From Eumeta japonica (lineage: Eukaryota > Arthropoda > Insecta > Lepidoptera > Psychidae): a DNA stretch of 64,000 nucleotides. The notes under the pieces were generated by a model, which was not told where the DNA came from, searched no databases, and saw only the letters and a list, made by a program, of their open reading frames with translations. The DNA lies in the NCBI GenBank assembly GCA_005406025.1, contig BGZK01001281.1, positions 1 through 64,000 of the forward strand, given 5' to 3'. The position numbers and the translations under genes are program-made. Positions 11,311-23,345 of this stretch are shown piece after piece (the first letter of the stretch is position 1; the number at the start of each line of letters is the position of its first letter).

Positions 11311-11822
11311 AGATGTAGAAACACGTTCAAAGTCCATGGAGGCGAACAGCTACTTATTACACGAATAAACTACTTCGGTAGTATGAACTAAGGAAAACAT
11401 GAAAAATAAAGTCATTGCTATTTTGTGAGTCGATTTTTCGCCATTTCAAATGAATTCAATGCTTGAAATTAAGTTTTCCCTATAACAAAGCAATTCTTAA
11501 GGAACACAAAAAAAAAATTACTAAAAGTTATATTCAAATAGACTTAGTTTTCCTTCTCACCAAACAACACACCGCACGACTGTTCTCGGCCCACTGAGGA
11601 TTTTGAATTTCGCAATACTCATAGTTTAAATATCAGAACTTAGTTTTTTAGGTGCTTTACACAATGAAAATTTAATGCTAAATCATAATTAAACTGGGTA
11701 ACATTTACATTACTTACCTGTTATTACGCCAGGCGCGGAAACTAACGAAACACAGTTACGCTATCACGAATTAAGGACCGTTTACTTTGTCTTCACCAGA
11801 AACACTTTTTCTTGTCGTTCTC

Positions 11823-12090
11823 ACCTTGCGACGGGGAAGAAAGGAAAAACCGTTATGGGTTGTCCGTGCGCCCGACTCGCACGGACCTAAAACCCCCCGA
11901 AGCGTGGCACGACTTTGCTGGTAGCCCGAAGGCTTTAACGTTTTCATCGGTGCGTGACTACCCTATGGGTGCCTCGTGAGCAGGCACCTTAACATAGGAA
12001 GTCATGAGAGGGCGTCGATACGGAGCGGGTCCTCGAGCGGGACGCCGGGAGGCGCACCGGTTGATTGATCATCAGAGGTCGTAATGAGCG
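11823..12090. mobile_element. GC-rich fragment, probably a LINE 3' end
   Basis: It starts with CCTTGCGACGGGGAAGAAAGG and continues through a GC-rich, stop-filled stretch. The same kind of start, CTTGCGACGAGGAGAGG, is at the 3' end of the LINE at 2,135-4,435 in the same orientation, so this is likely a short, 5'-truncated copy of a related element, read on the minus strand. Confidence 0.55.
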
Positions 12091-13690
12091 AATAACAAAA
12101 TTCCGTTTGGAGCTACAAAATTTAGCCACAAAAAAAGGATTAGAGACAATTTTGAGTTTGAAATAGGAGACAAAACAATTTCGACAATGACCAAAGTTTC
12201 ATTAGAAACAAGTAAGTTTAGAGTTACGTAAAACCAATTTCTTCTGTAGAAAACTCACATTATGAATTAGAAAACAAAATTATTACTATTTTTGAGCGTG
12301 ACAATGTTTCAAGGGCAACTGCCGGAAGAAGAGCATATTACCCGTAACAAACTTAAAAAACCAAAAAATATCTAACTGATTCTATGAAAAATTTGCATAT
12401 TTTTTTCTGAAAACTGAATAATCGCACAAGTAATTCATTTTTTTGTAAACAAAGAACTTAATGGGTTCTAATACGAAATGTAAATAAAAGATATATGTGT
12501 TTGTGTCAAATAAGTGCAAATATGGAATTAATAACAAATTAGCATTAGATAAACAAAGTACAAGGAAAAGCTGCTGCATGGAAGTTAAAAGCTTAACTTG
12601 CTCAAAAACATTGTTTGATCAACAGATGTAGCAATTGTGCGAATAAAATATTGAACTGTGCTGTTTAATAATGAAGTAAATGTAACATAATAAATGATAT
12701 AATTTTTATATATATTACTAACAGTTTTGAAAAAAAAAATAAGTTGTTACCAAATTTAAATATTCAACATCACCTTTACATGCCATCAATCAATTACATA
12801 AGGCAGTACCAATATTTTTGAAACATGAAGCGATTCGTAGATGGCAATTTAGTGCAAAAAAAGTTTTATCACCTCCTACGCAATGTACCGCTACCATTTT
12901 TAAATCACGCGGGCGCGCAGCACAGCTAGTTGTCGGCCGCCGCACAATCGCAGCACGAACAGAGAGTTCAAAGGAGCCGACACGCGACTGATGGCCACCG
13001 CCGTTGCCCCGCCCCGCGCGCCATGCCAGGCGTGAACTCGGCAAACTCTGTAGCTAGGCAGATAGTAGAACAGCTGATTCAGTGCGTTGTTCGTTAAAGT
13101 AATTTAAAGATCCATTGCTGCTTTTTTTATTTTACCTGTTTTATTTACAAAAATGAAATGCTGCGTACAGAAAACGTGATTTTACACAGAAATAAAGTAG
13201 TTTTAACTGAAAAAAAAACTTTTTTTTTTCATTAGAAAATTTCCAGTGGATTTTGATTCAAAATAAGGGTCTGACTACACCCTATCAGTTTGCGGAGGGT
13301 TGTCCCTTACACCCTGTGTATATATATATATTGATTTCGGTGAAAACTATGCTTTTAATATAAATCTGAAAATTATTCAACTTCGGGGGTAGTAGAGGTC
13401 AACTGACACTTCATACTGCTGTTAATTATCTAGTGAACGAAACTGGCGTTCATAGAACTCAGTTATTTTGCACTTTCAAGTGAAAACAAACGAGTTCAAA
13501 CGTCATAATTCTGCTGCAGTATGGGCACATATTATTCTATTATTGGAATTTATTTAGGCTCAAAATCGAACAGTTAATGCATTACACTTTTTATCTGATT
13601 TACCTAACGTCAATACAGAAATAGGTTAATGTTTTATATTATTTGTTCTACACTAGCATTTCAATTATTTAAGACCAGTAACATGGAATT
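12091..13690. other. Intergenic DNA with a CpG-rich patch
   Basis: AT-rich apart from 12,900-13,050, which is strongly CpG-rich. That patch could be a promoter or first exon, or the core of a MITE like those at 37,090-37,170 and 43,540-43,620. A 24-codon frame from the ATG at 13,022 (MPGVNSANSVARQIVEQLIQ) is unrecognised. Around 13,300-13,330 is ACACCCTGTGTATATATATA, common at the ends of insect repeats. Confidence 0.4.
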
Positions 13691-13699
13691 GTTCTTAAA

Positions 13700-13985
13700 C
13701 GGGAAATGGAAAAGGTGCTGCCGACGGTATAGGTGGTTTTCAAACGCACGCCGACACCGCCGTGGCCTGCGGCAATGACGTCGCTAATATCGAGGACTTT
13801 GTCAGTTGTAAAGGAAAATACAGGACAATTAAAAATATGTATAGTAGATTATAACATTTTCGAAAAGGACTTACTGATCCCTAAAAATTTGATAACATTT
13901 AAAGGGAATATGAAAGTTTATCATGTATTGCGGCAACAAGTTACGAAGTTAATTTTCGAGAAAGATCTTGTTTTTCATGAATGAA
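13700..13985 (+). pseudogene. Relic of a multi-copy ADGIGG-motif protein
   Basis: One frame reads GAADGIGGFQTHADTAVACG from about 13,713 and continues to about 13,805. The downstream frame 13,799-13,981 continues the same alignment with VVKENTGQLKICIVD and KNLITFKGNMKVYHVL. I recall this pattern, (A/P)DGIGG followed by a lysine-rich ICIV...IP..L.TFKG.MK segment, from uncharacterised multi-copy insect and cnidarian proteins that behave like transposon passengers. One frameshift separates the halves and the N-terminal part is missing. The remnant at 42,830-44,272 may be the N-terminal part of the same family. Confidence 0.5.
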
Positions 13986-13990
13986 TATAA

Positions 13991-14899
13991 TTTTACCGAA
14001 AATTAAGAGTGCATACTATTCGAGATGAATGTACTTCATTATTGTCAGGGACAGTTCAAAATCAAACTTAACAAAATACAATGTATTCATTTACTGTTGG
14101 ACACAAGATTAATACACAAAACATTCAAATCTAATGTATTTTCAATACACTATCGACTTTATAATACAGAATATTCAACATTATTACTTAGGGCTGATCA
14201 TTTTCTGGGAAGAATAAAAAATTCTGTATGTCGACTGGATTTAACTTAAAAGCTATTTGACAGATTTCTATGAACTTTTTAATTTTTTTATTCTAGAAAT
14301 GCTATATGTTTAATTCATTTTTGTTTTGCAGTGTTAATTAATGAATATGACTTATCGAGTTCCTACTATTTAAGCCATCACTAAGACGAACAGGGACATA
14401 GACAAACATGGTAACAAGAAAGATAGAATAATATGTAAACCGCACAGATGAAGCTGCAGGCAATACATACTCTATTTTGTTAACAATTTTTTTTTTCATT
14501 CGCCTTCAAATATTTTTTTCCATTTTTTAAAAGTAGGTGCATAATTGTCTTTAAATCCAAAACCTTTCAGATTATTGAGTCATACTTCGATACAGTGAGT
14601 ATATTCCAAAACTAACAAAGTCCACAATAAATTTACAACAAAAAGTGCAAAGTCCAGCTACATATTTCAAATCAACAATGTCCTAAACAATTTTGCATGT
14701 AAATGTTGTTATATATTTTACTATGCTATTATTCAAAGTTAGTGACAATAAGGCAAAAAACCAAAAAAAATACATAGTGTAAAATTGTCAAAAATCAACA
14801 TGGCAGTTTTTGAAAATAATAATCTTATCTCTAATTGTACGTTCTAATAATCGATTTACAATAATAATAATAAAATTGGTGCTATTCAACAAGTTGTGT
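13991..14899. other. AT-rich intergenic DNA before duplication copy A
   Basis: A 74-codon frame (14,025-14,249) has no recognised similarity and AT-driven composition. Nothing else is seen. Confidence 0.45.
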
Positions 14900-15289
14900 A
14901 AACAGAAATATCAAATAATACAAATATACACAATAGTAGATAAGTAAAAATCAATTGTTCTTAATATTTATAACATGAATATCCACAATCAAATGCCAAG
15001 GTAGCTCATATCAAAGTGATACAACTCTTTAAATGGGGAGTTATCAATAGTGGTGGTAATATAGTCAATATTAGAAAAATATTCTTCAACAAAAAAATAA
15101 TAATACTTAAATTATAGACATACTTCCTTTTGTACACACTTTGCTATATCCTTTTCAATATTTGATATTGGACTGACAAAGGATTTAATATCATAATGTG
15201 ATGGAATCTCGGCATTAGGTAGTGCAAGCAGATATCTTTAGGCCTTTTGGAAAATCTTACTAAATGCTAATACAGAAATATCCACCGTA

Positions 15290-15500
15290 TTTCACTGCAT
15301 AAGGTCTATCGGCATCTGTGCAGCCAAACACCAGTGTTTCATTTTTACAGGTACAGAAAGGGATCTTAGAATCACTATCAACACGCGCCTCCAATTTTAA
15401 CAAGAATTGAAAGTTTCAGAAAGCATTTTTCAAAACAAAATTTTCCCTTATCCAACCAAGGCAAAATCCTTCACAGTAATGAGTTTTAAACACAAGTCGA
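15290..15500 (-). pseudogene. Exon-like coding relic, copy A
   Basis: On the minus strand one frame reads KLEARVDSDSKIPFCTCKNE and continues TLVFGCTDADRPYAVKYGGY. The matching place in copy B gives CYEGFCLAGGKIKFVQKN then KLEALVDGDCKILC. The shared protein-like pattern, with cysteines and a GCTDADR motif, suggests an exon or transposon segment that existed before the duplication. Stops and frameshifts in both copies make it non-functional as it stands. I do not recognise the family. Confidence 0.45.
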
Positions 15501-16289
15501 TTTACTAGTTATGGCATTTTACAGAAAAAAATTAATTTCCAACAAAAGTTTCTTACACATTTAGAAAAAGAATACAATAATAGTATAATTTTTTAGATGT
15601 GACTTAAGATAATTCAATTATAAAAAGGATTCAATGACATTTAATGTTCAAAATAGATGCTGTTTAATTTCTTCCTAAATTATAAATGCAATGCATTATA
15701 CTTTAGTCAAAACGAATTATGAGATTTGAAAGGATAATTTAATTTATTCAGAAACTGTTATCGAATTGCCAATTTACAAGAGAAATTGAAATTACTTGCT
15801 AAACATCAATATTAATTCTGAGGTAGTAAATTTGTACTTTGTCATAAGACTGAAAATTACATCCTTCTACAATTGAATGTTATTGCTCAAGGTCAAATCT
15901 TAACCATTGTTACTATTTAAGATATTAGTGTAAAATGTCATTGATTTATGTTTATAGTTGAACCATCATGTTACGTAACTTTTTGACAGATAGAAATAGT
16001 GATTGTAGCAATGTAGCAAGCATCTGGATTATCCGATCTTACTACCCATATAAAAAAAAGGTGCAATTTCTATGCTTGTTTACTATTTTAAAATACATAA
16101 TTGTGTTTCGTAAAAATTTAGACATTGATAAAAAAACTTTACTTTTTGTATATGATGGCAAATATTCTACCAACACTGATATGATGCTACTGCTCTTTTG
16201 TACGCTGAGGATGTTTTCCCATTTTTAATATGTTAACTACACTGCATTAACTACTCCATATAATTCTGTGCGAACCTAAAATTTTAATG

Positions 16290-17420
16290 TTGAGTTTCAC
16301 TATTTTAAGTTTGCGAATTTTCGGCCATTTTGAAATGCTGAATAGAAATGTTCTTACCGTTAAAGAAATGGAAAAGCATATAGTAATCAATGTGCACGAA
16401 TTAGATGCTGATGCAATGCGCCACATATACGACTTCTATTTCAAAAAAAGGATTCCCAACGAAAAAATTGACAATTTCACTCCGCGGCTGTAGCTTATTT
16501 AATGGGTAGAAGTCGTCACTGGTGAAAGTATTAAAATGGATAAGTATTCATTAAAAAAATGTACAAAAAAAAATGTCAATGGAACGCACATACTCAACCC
16601 TAGCCCAGTTTAACTTTTAGGAGGGAAGCTAAGCAAATAGAGAACTGGGTAACCATGGCTTTTATTGAAGAAGCATAGCTTAATGTCAATCACACTATTA
16701 AAGTTCTAGAGTGATGATACCGCTGCGTCCACCACCAAAGTCAAGAAGTACACCAAAGTACAGAAAAAAGATAATGAGTAATTTTTTGTCATACAGGAAG
16801 TAAAACGATTTTCTTGAAGGAGCTTTACTGGAATTTAAATCAAAATCACTTTACACTATCATGAAGAAATGAATGGCGAGACCTTTGAAGATCACTTTTA
16901 GGACCTATCTCTGATGTTATAAGAACCAGTTATCATTATGGATAGTGCATCATATTATCGCCAGTTGAACAAATGTCAATACAAGCCAATTAAAATCGAC
17001 CATTATAAAACAGCTTCCCTGTATTATAATGAAAACATAGATAGATCTATGTGGAAATGTGAGCTGGTAAATATGTTAAAAGCAAAAAAAAACAGAACTT
17101 AGATATGTGGTGGATGAAATGGTAGTGGAATATGGCCATATAGTTCTCAAAATTCTGTCACACCACAGTGGTATGTTGGGATTCTGTGTCCATATTACTT
17201 CTGTAATGTTGTCTATAAAGACAAGTTAAAGGCACAGCACAAGTCAAAGAATATACTGTTAGAATTAATATGAGTCCATCATTTACAAGTAAAAAGATCC
17301 TTCAATTTTTACAGGATGTGTATAATTTAATAACATCTGGAAATTGAACAAGTGTGGTGGAAAAGACCATACAATTAATATTATAGGATTGGTAAAAAGA
17401 TGTAGTTTTCGGCAAAATAA
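16290..17420 (+). pseudogene. IS630/Tc1-like (DDE_3) transposase relic, copy A
   Basis: Broken frames on the plus strand give INVHELDADAMRHIYDFYFK (about 16,390), a stretch around 16,840 equivalent to the catalytic core start, then a degraded equivalent of IIMDNASYH (about 16,935) with the second catalytic aspartate, VDEMVVEYG-like sequence at 17,110 and AQVKEYTVRINMSPSFTSKK at 17,235. The order matches a large family of insect proteins with a DDE_3 endonuclease domain. Many stops and frameshifts; the N-terminal part present in copy B (41,230-41,400) is deleted here. Confidence 0.65.
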
Positions 17421-17995
17421 TAAAACAGTTCCATAACAGAAGACAACAAATATTAGTTCTGTATATATTTGTACGTGTCCATACCTGTTATTAAATTATA
17501 GGCAATAAATAAATACAAATTAAACACATAGGAGTACATGTTATTAATTTTAGCTTACTTATTTATCACATGACTATTACTGATACAAGCAAGATAACTA
17601 TTTACGATTAATTTAGCTTTTACATCAATATGAATTATTATATGAATATTAAAAAAAAACTGCATTAGAGCTCTTAAAACATATCTTATCAAATAAATCT
17701 GTGTATGATTTGCAAAAGCTTTTCTTAAAATAAAATTTATTTAAATATATGAAGTAAAATGAACATAACTTGTAGTTTTTCAGAGCTTCATAATTAAATA
17801 ATCATTGCTAAGAATTTAGGTAAGTTACATCCTATAGCATGTAGGAATTGCCAAAAAGTAAAGAACATAATGGACCAACTATGATTTGATAAGTATTTTC
17901 TTTTTTATTTTTTTGTTCAAAGTTTTGTTTAATCAAGGAGTCGATACCTGTATATATCACTTTAGGGGATAAACAATTGTCAAAAAATGTATATA

Positions 17996-18490
17996 TAGTG
18001 AAATCTTGATAACTCAAATTTCAAGAAAAATTCCATTTATCAACAAGAATTTTGAGATAATAAAGAATATCACTTGTTAGAGTTTTAACTTAAAAAGACA
18101 CAATTTGAAGTATATTTTTTGAGTTGTAGTCATAGTTAAAAAAATTGAACTAACTTCTGTACCTAATAACAAACTTCTTGTTAATCAATAAGCCTAAAAT
18201 AAACAAAGTGTTACAAAGTTTGTTCACAATTACAAGTATATGAAGACAATTGAACAAAAGCACCAAACATTCTTTTCAACTTATAGAGTGTATATTTTAA
18301 ATTTCAATTTATTAAATATAAATATACATACTATCTTTAACTCATAGGCAAAAACATTTTGTTAGAGTTTCAAATTCTAAATAATTAAAGGTAACACATA
18401 TTTAGGGGCTAAGTGGTAGGAAGTGGCAATATTTTTCATGTTACTGAGGATTATCATTTGAAACAGGTTTGAGCTATCGAGATTCTACTG
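17996..18490. mobile_element. Old Tigger-like MITE, copy A
   Basis: Left end AGTGAAATCTTGATAACTCA and right end TGAGCTATCGAGATTCTACTG form an imperfect terminal inverted repeat, flanked by TA on both sides, as in pogo/Tigger elements. The same element stands at the same place in copy B (46,099-46,569), so it inserted before the duplication. It is a diverged relative of the younger element at 48,070-48,567. Confidence 0.75.
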
Positions 18491-18784
18491 TAGTACAAAG
18501 CAATTTTGTTAAAAATTAACATAGCTATTTAATGACTTTTCAGATGTGCAAGAAATTATACAATACTCAATATGAACTTACTTAGTGCCATAGCGGACTT
18601 TGTTTATTTTTATTTTTGAAGAAATAAAATCATTATGTGATAATGATCTAAGTTCATGTCTTCTTTTGGGAAGACAGATGAATGAATATTCATTGTTTGT
18701 TTTAATTTTAAAATTATTATCATGTATATTATATGTAATGTAATAACAACATATCTATCATAAAGGAGCTTAAGAAGGTCTTTG

Positions 18785-21700
18785 TTAAGAAAATGTGTCA
18801 ACCAATTTTTGAGCAATAACACATAACTTTTGTAGCAGCTGGTTGTGTTCACGAGTCACTTCAGTTTGTAGCGAGTCCAGTCGAAGCCTTTCCATTTCCC
18901 GTTCATGGAGACGCCTGTCTCGTGCTTCTTCCCGCTCATGTAGGCGCTTATCTCGCACTTCTTCCAATTCGAGGCGCCGCTGCTCAACAGTTACAAATTT
19001 ACTGGCTGCTTGATGAACTGGTCTTAGTCTACAATTCCTACATGAACCTAGCAGTACTCGATGACGAGAAGAATTTACAAAAGATGGCGAAGAATCTGAC
19101 ACTTGTGGCGGAGGACTTCGCGGCAGCGGCGGTGATGACGGCGACGGAAGAACTAACGGAGTCGATTGCGAGGGCTGTGACTGAGACGTCAATACTGATG
19201 AATCTGACAATAAATATGTCGGTCGATTTACTGTAAAACAATGAAAATGATGTCACAATGGTTATTATACATACACATAATCATTGTATTCCTAATGATG
19301 CGTGTACTGCGCGATATGCATATAAATGGGATAATATCTGTAGGGAATATACTCAAGTTATCGCAAAAGATTTAAAATTTCTAAATAGTTATGTATTATT
19401 TATTTTGTGAATTTTCACATTCGATTTTGATTGCTACCTATTTGTTGTTATTTAAATTCATTAATGGTTTGTCTTGCATATGACAGAATGAATTTCTTCT
19501 ATTTTGTATCAATTGCTTTTACTGTCTAATGTCGTCCTGATCCATCTATATTAATCTCAATTAAAATTGTATTAAAACCAATTACCATTTTCACTGATTT
19601 TTTTGTATAGAAAAATCCTATGTCCTATTCCAGCAAATAATGTAACTCTATGTAAAATGTGACTAGAATCCACCCAACCACTCGAGCATGATTGAATGAC
19701 AAACATCCAAATAAACATACTTTAAGTGTTGTTTTAAAAAGTTGAGCTGTGTAAATTTAGGCATATGAAGTCCAGTGGATAGCTTCAACATGGGCACGAC
19801 GATCCTGCGCTCAGTTTGGCAAATACCATTCATTTACTAGTTTTAATATTTTTCTGTAATAAGTCAGTCAAACATTATTTACACAAGTTTAAAAGCTCTT
19901 TATTGGATTTTAGAAACATGATTGTGAGGAAATTAAAAAAATCTGAATCAAAACAGTAATACCCTTGAAAGTTTAATTAATGTTCTTGGTAGTGTAATCA
20001 TAGGAATCATAATTTTAATTCTCAACACTTAAGTTAGCAAAAACATTGTTTCCCAATATAATTTTCTTAAAAAATTTATGTCCCAAAATGCAATGTTTAC
20101 TTATAAAAAATCTAATACAGAAAATACTGTCCTTACGAATATATAATGTTCTTGTGAGTATATTAGACTGTTTGTACATCTTCATACAATAGTTCTGGAA
20201 GAAAATATTAAAAATTGGAAATCTGTCGAATACTCCTATTTCACCAGATGTTAAATTTTTAACATTATCTCTTTTATAACAAGATATATTTTATTTTCGT
20301 TACTTTAGATGGAATGTCGTCAAATTAAGAGCCCTCTCTAACTTAGGGTCATTTATTACAAAGCATGAAGTAGAAATGGGTAAGTGATATTGTTAGATGT
20401 ACTTGATGACAGATGGATGCTGAAGGTAAGCAAGTGGAAAGGGCCCAGCAAATAGAGAGAAAAGACCGAACGATTGCATGATGGAGTGACAAAATAGTCA
20501 CTGGTGCAGGAAGACACTGAATAAAAGCTGCAAAAGATAGAGATAATTGCAAATCTTTGAAAACTTTCACCTGATTGGGGTCCGTACAAAAAGAACTTAT
20601 GGCAAGTTATTGTATAAAAAATTTATATTAAATTTCACTAATTCAATTACAGTTATAAATTAATGAAATAATTAATTTTACAAAAATGTACACAAATAAA
20701 TGGCTAATAATTTAATACATAAATAAAATAAATACTGGAATTCTAACTACTGTAATCAACTTATTCCTAAAATACTAAATTATAAGCAGACTTTAATTAT
20801 AAAGTATAGAATTTAATGAATCTTAGTTATATTGTTATTGTATGAAATAAATAAAGCTTTAATATTATTATTATAAAATCACATGAAACCAATATAAAAA
20901 ATTCTAACTTTTTTCTTATTTCTTTCTTCTTATATTCTGACCATGCCATAAAACCAGATCAATACATCCTAGGATTAAATATGACATAGAGAACAAATGA
21001 GGATAGAAGAGCTCAGATGAAATAGTCAGACACCAAAATTCTTAGAGAAGTTTTATAATTCTTTTAATTTTTGAAGTTGCCCAAGACTAGCAGGGTTTGA
21101 GACTACAGATTTCTACATGGTATGGTCGTTGCATATTGCTCTCACTTTACTGACATCCATCAACATTTTCATGCAAACTCATTCATTTCGAGTGTTTAAA
21201 ATTTGTCCCATTTTAGTAGATTTCATAAAAATCTATCGTATTTGATCTCATGATGTAAGTTTTGAAAATTATTGTTATTTTCTGACTTAACTCGACGAGC
21301 TGAGTCAGAAAATAAATATGGTTCAAAAGTTTATATATGTATGTATTTATATATTTATACGATATAACATGGGGCTTGTCAGCACGATAGCATCTACAAT
21401 TCTTTAGAGATCTTAGAACATGTATGTTGAAACGCAAACTACATGTTCTATGGACGATTACAAAGGACAAATTCATATTTGTGCCAAATCAGTCATCTAG
21501 TTTTTTTAATATGCTTTTGTTCCTTGATATGTTCTCAAAAAATCTGATGCTAATTTATTATGCTCTTAATACCACTACAACTATTTGTCATCCATGGATC
21601 TAAAAAATCAAATAATTTTAAAGTTCATTATGAAAGTTCTGTGGCAAAACTTACAGTATGCATAAGGAACCTCCAACACAAATTGTGTTTCACTCTTTTC

Positions 21701-23345
21701 ACTCTGACAAATAGATTTCTCAGTTGGTTGTGATGGTTTCTAGAAAAAAAAAATAGCATTCTCTCATTTTCTGTATAAAAAACAGCAAGCAAGCACAATT
21801 TCATTGAAATTCATGGCACTAACAGAATAGCTACTAAATTATATTTATTATTTTAATGTGTAGTATGTATAATGATTATTGTTATCTAAATTGGGTTGCA
21901 AGAATGAATATCGAACTTTTATTTTGACTTAAATAACAATATGGTAAAGCAGTGTGGTAAATTATTGTAAAGTTGAAAATACATAATATCTTCATACACA
22001 AACACAACACCGCTTGATCTCAAACTATGCAGAGACGTATTATGGGCATCAGATAGTTGATAGCATATTCACATACTTTTTTTTTTAATATTACTTGTAA
22101 TATAATGCTAAATACATTATTGTTTCTATGTCTTACATGACATAGAAACACCCAGACTCAAAACAAACATAAATTTTTAACTACCAAAACATTTGTCTAG
22201 TGTGGGAATCAAACCAATGTCCTCAACGCAGCAGACATAAATTTTAAGTTACAGTTAACAAGCTAGATGAATTGATGATGCATTCAGGACAGAGATGAGG
22301 TGACGTACTAAAAAGATTTTGATATTTCGAGGAGGAAGACATATAATAAATTAAAAGCGGCTGCATGAATGCATGATAATTATGGGAAATTTAATAGCTA
22401 GCAATAGGTTAATTTTTGCCAACTAAGTGTAAAAATATTATTTCGATTGCTACAGAAAGTATAATATTTATAATTAATTAAGCTAGATAAACAAATCTCA
22501 AATTATGAATTTCATGTCCAGTTAAGTGATCCTGACAATTATTTTAGAATTCTAAAAATGAATGCTATTGCTAATGGCATAAATGGAATAACGAAATAAA
22601 AAAATATTAAAATAATCTTCTGCAAATGAAACACATACATCAATACCAAAATTTTACAAGATTTATACATAAATACAATTAAAACATGATTTAAAAAATA
22701 CTGAAATTTGATCTAAAGGCCCTAAGGAATTCATGCATAGAAACCACTGATTATTATATAAAGAAGTTAAATACAAAATTATTGTAATAGGAACTGACAT
22801 TAAACCCATGCTCCTTGGTGCCTGCTTGGCCGACTATTGCAGAAAATCCTAAAATAGCAACTACTCTCTTTTCCAGAGCAGTTAGACTTTGTCTGATGCT
22901 TGGATCACCAACAGTACCACTTGCACGTTGCCGTATGGAGAAATATTTTTTTTTTGCTTTTGCTTTGCAGTCTATCCAAACCTATAGTCAAAAGATTAAA
23001 AAGAAAGACAAAAGTTAATGCAAAATAAACGAACATAATCGCTTTTGAGTAAGGTATGAATAAGAAACTTACTTTTCCATTTTCTTTTGACTTCTTCACA
23101 CCACCACGTACAGAATTCAATACAACCGTTAGTTCTCGCCACAGCAGCTCTGCTCTTAATCGCCTTGGAAATCCCCCTTGTGACTTAGAAAGGTCACCAT
23201 GCCTACAACGTTAACAAATATTTTAGTCTCCGTTAATTCATCGGTACTTCAAAACAAAGAATATATTTAAATGTATAAAATACCTTTCCATAAAATCAAT
23301 GAGAACTAAAAATTGTGCCGGACAACATCGCAACCGCTGCTCCAT
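18785..23345 (-). CDS. Zeste-type Myb/SANT-like DNA-binding protein, paralogue A
   Basis: Five exons on the minus strand: 23,345-23,284; 23,202-23,073; 22,981-22,799; 21,739-21,655; 19,230-18,785. All splice sites are GT-AG and phases join to one 301-residue frame. It starts MEQRLRCCPAQFLVLIDFME and resembles the zeste-like Myb/SANT family: QF..LIDFME, LLWRELT..LNS and VWIDCK at residues 11-20, 41-52 and 65-70. The linker carries QSLTALEKRVVAILG. The last exon has a proline/serine-rich stretch and then a charged coiled-coil-like run built on (E/D)RR(L/I)HERE units. Likely a nuclear DNA-binding protein; targets are unknown. Compared with paralogue B it has lost two core tryptophans (GW to CC; EEKWKK to KENGK) and ends nine residues early at a CAA-to-TAA change. 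It could be a diverged gene or an early pseudogene. The MITE and RTE fragments lie in introns or downstream. Confidence 0.75.
19712..19713. other. Empty TA target site for the MITE found in copy B
   Basis: Copy A reads AAACATCCAAATAAACATAC here. Copy B has the same flanks split by the 498-bp element at 48,070-48,567 with TA on both sides. This is the ancestral, uninserted state. Confidence 0.8.
20335..20640 (+). mobile_element. 3' end fragment of an RTE-like LINE in copy A
   Basis: A plus-strand frame with stops reads WSDKIVTGAGRH then IKAAKDRDNCKSLKTFT, the short post-RT tail (W.DDI...AG..W...A.DR..W..L.EA) of RTE/CR1-like retrotransposons. It belongs to a block of about 1.1 kb (19,730-20,860) that copy B lacks, so it inserted in copy A after the duplication or was lost from B. 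The rest of that block is unrecognised. Confidence 0.5.

Noticed and set aside
18922..19236. 104-codon plus-strand frame, and the similar 47,343-47,537
   Set aside because: Antisense shadows of the last exon of the zeste-like paralogues.
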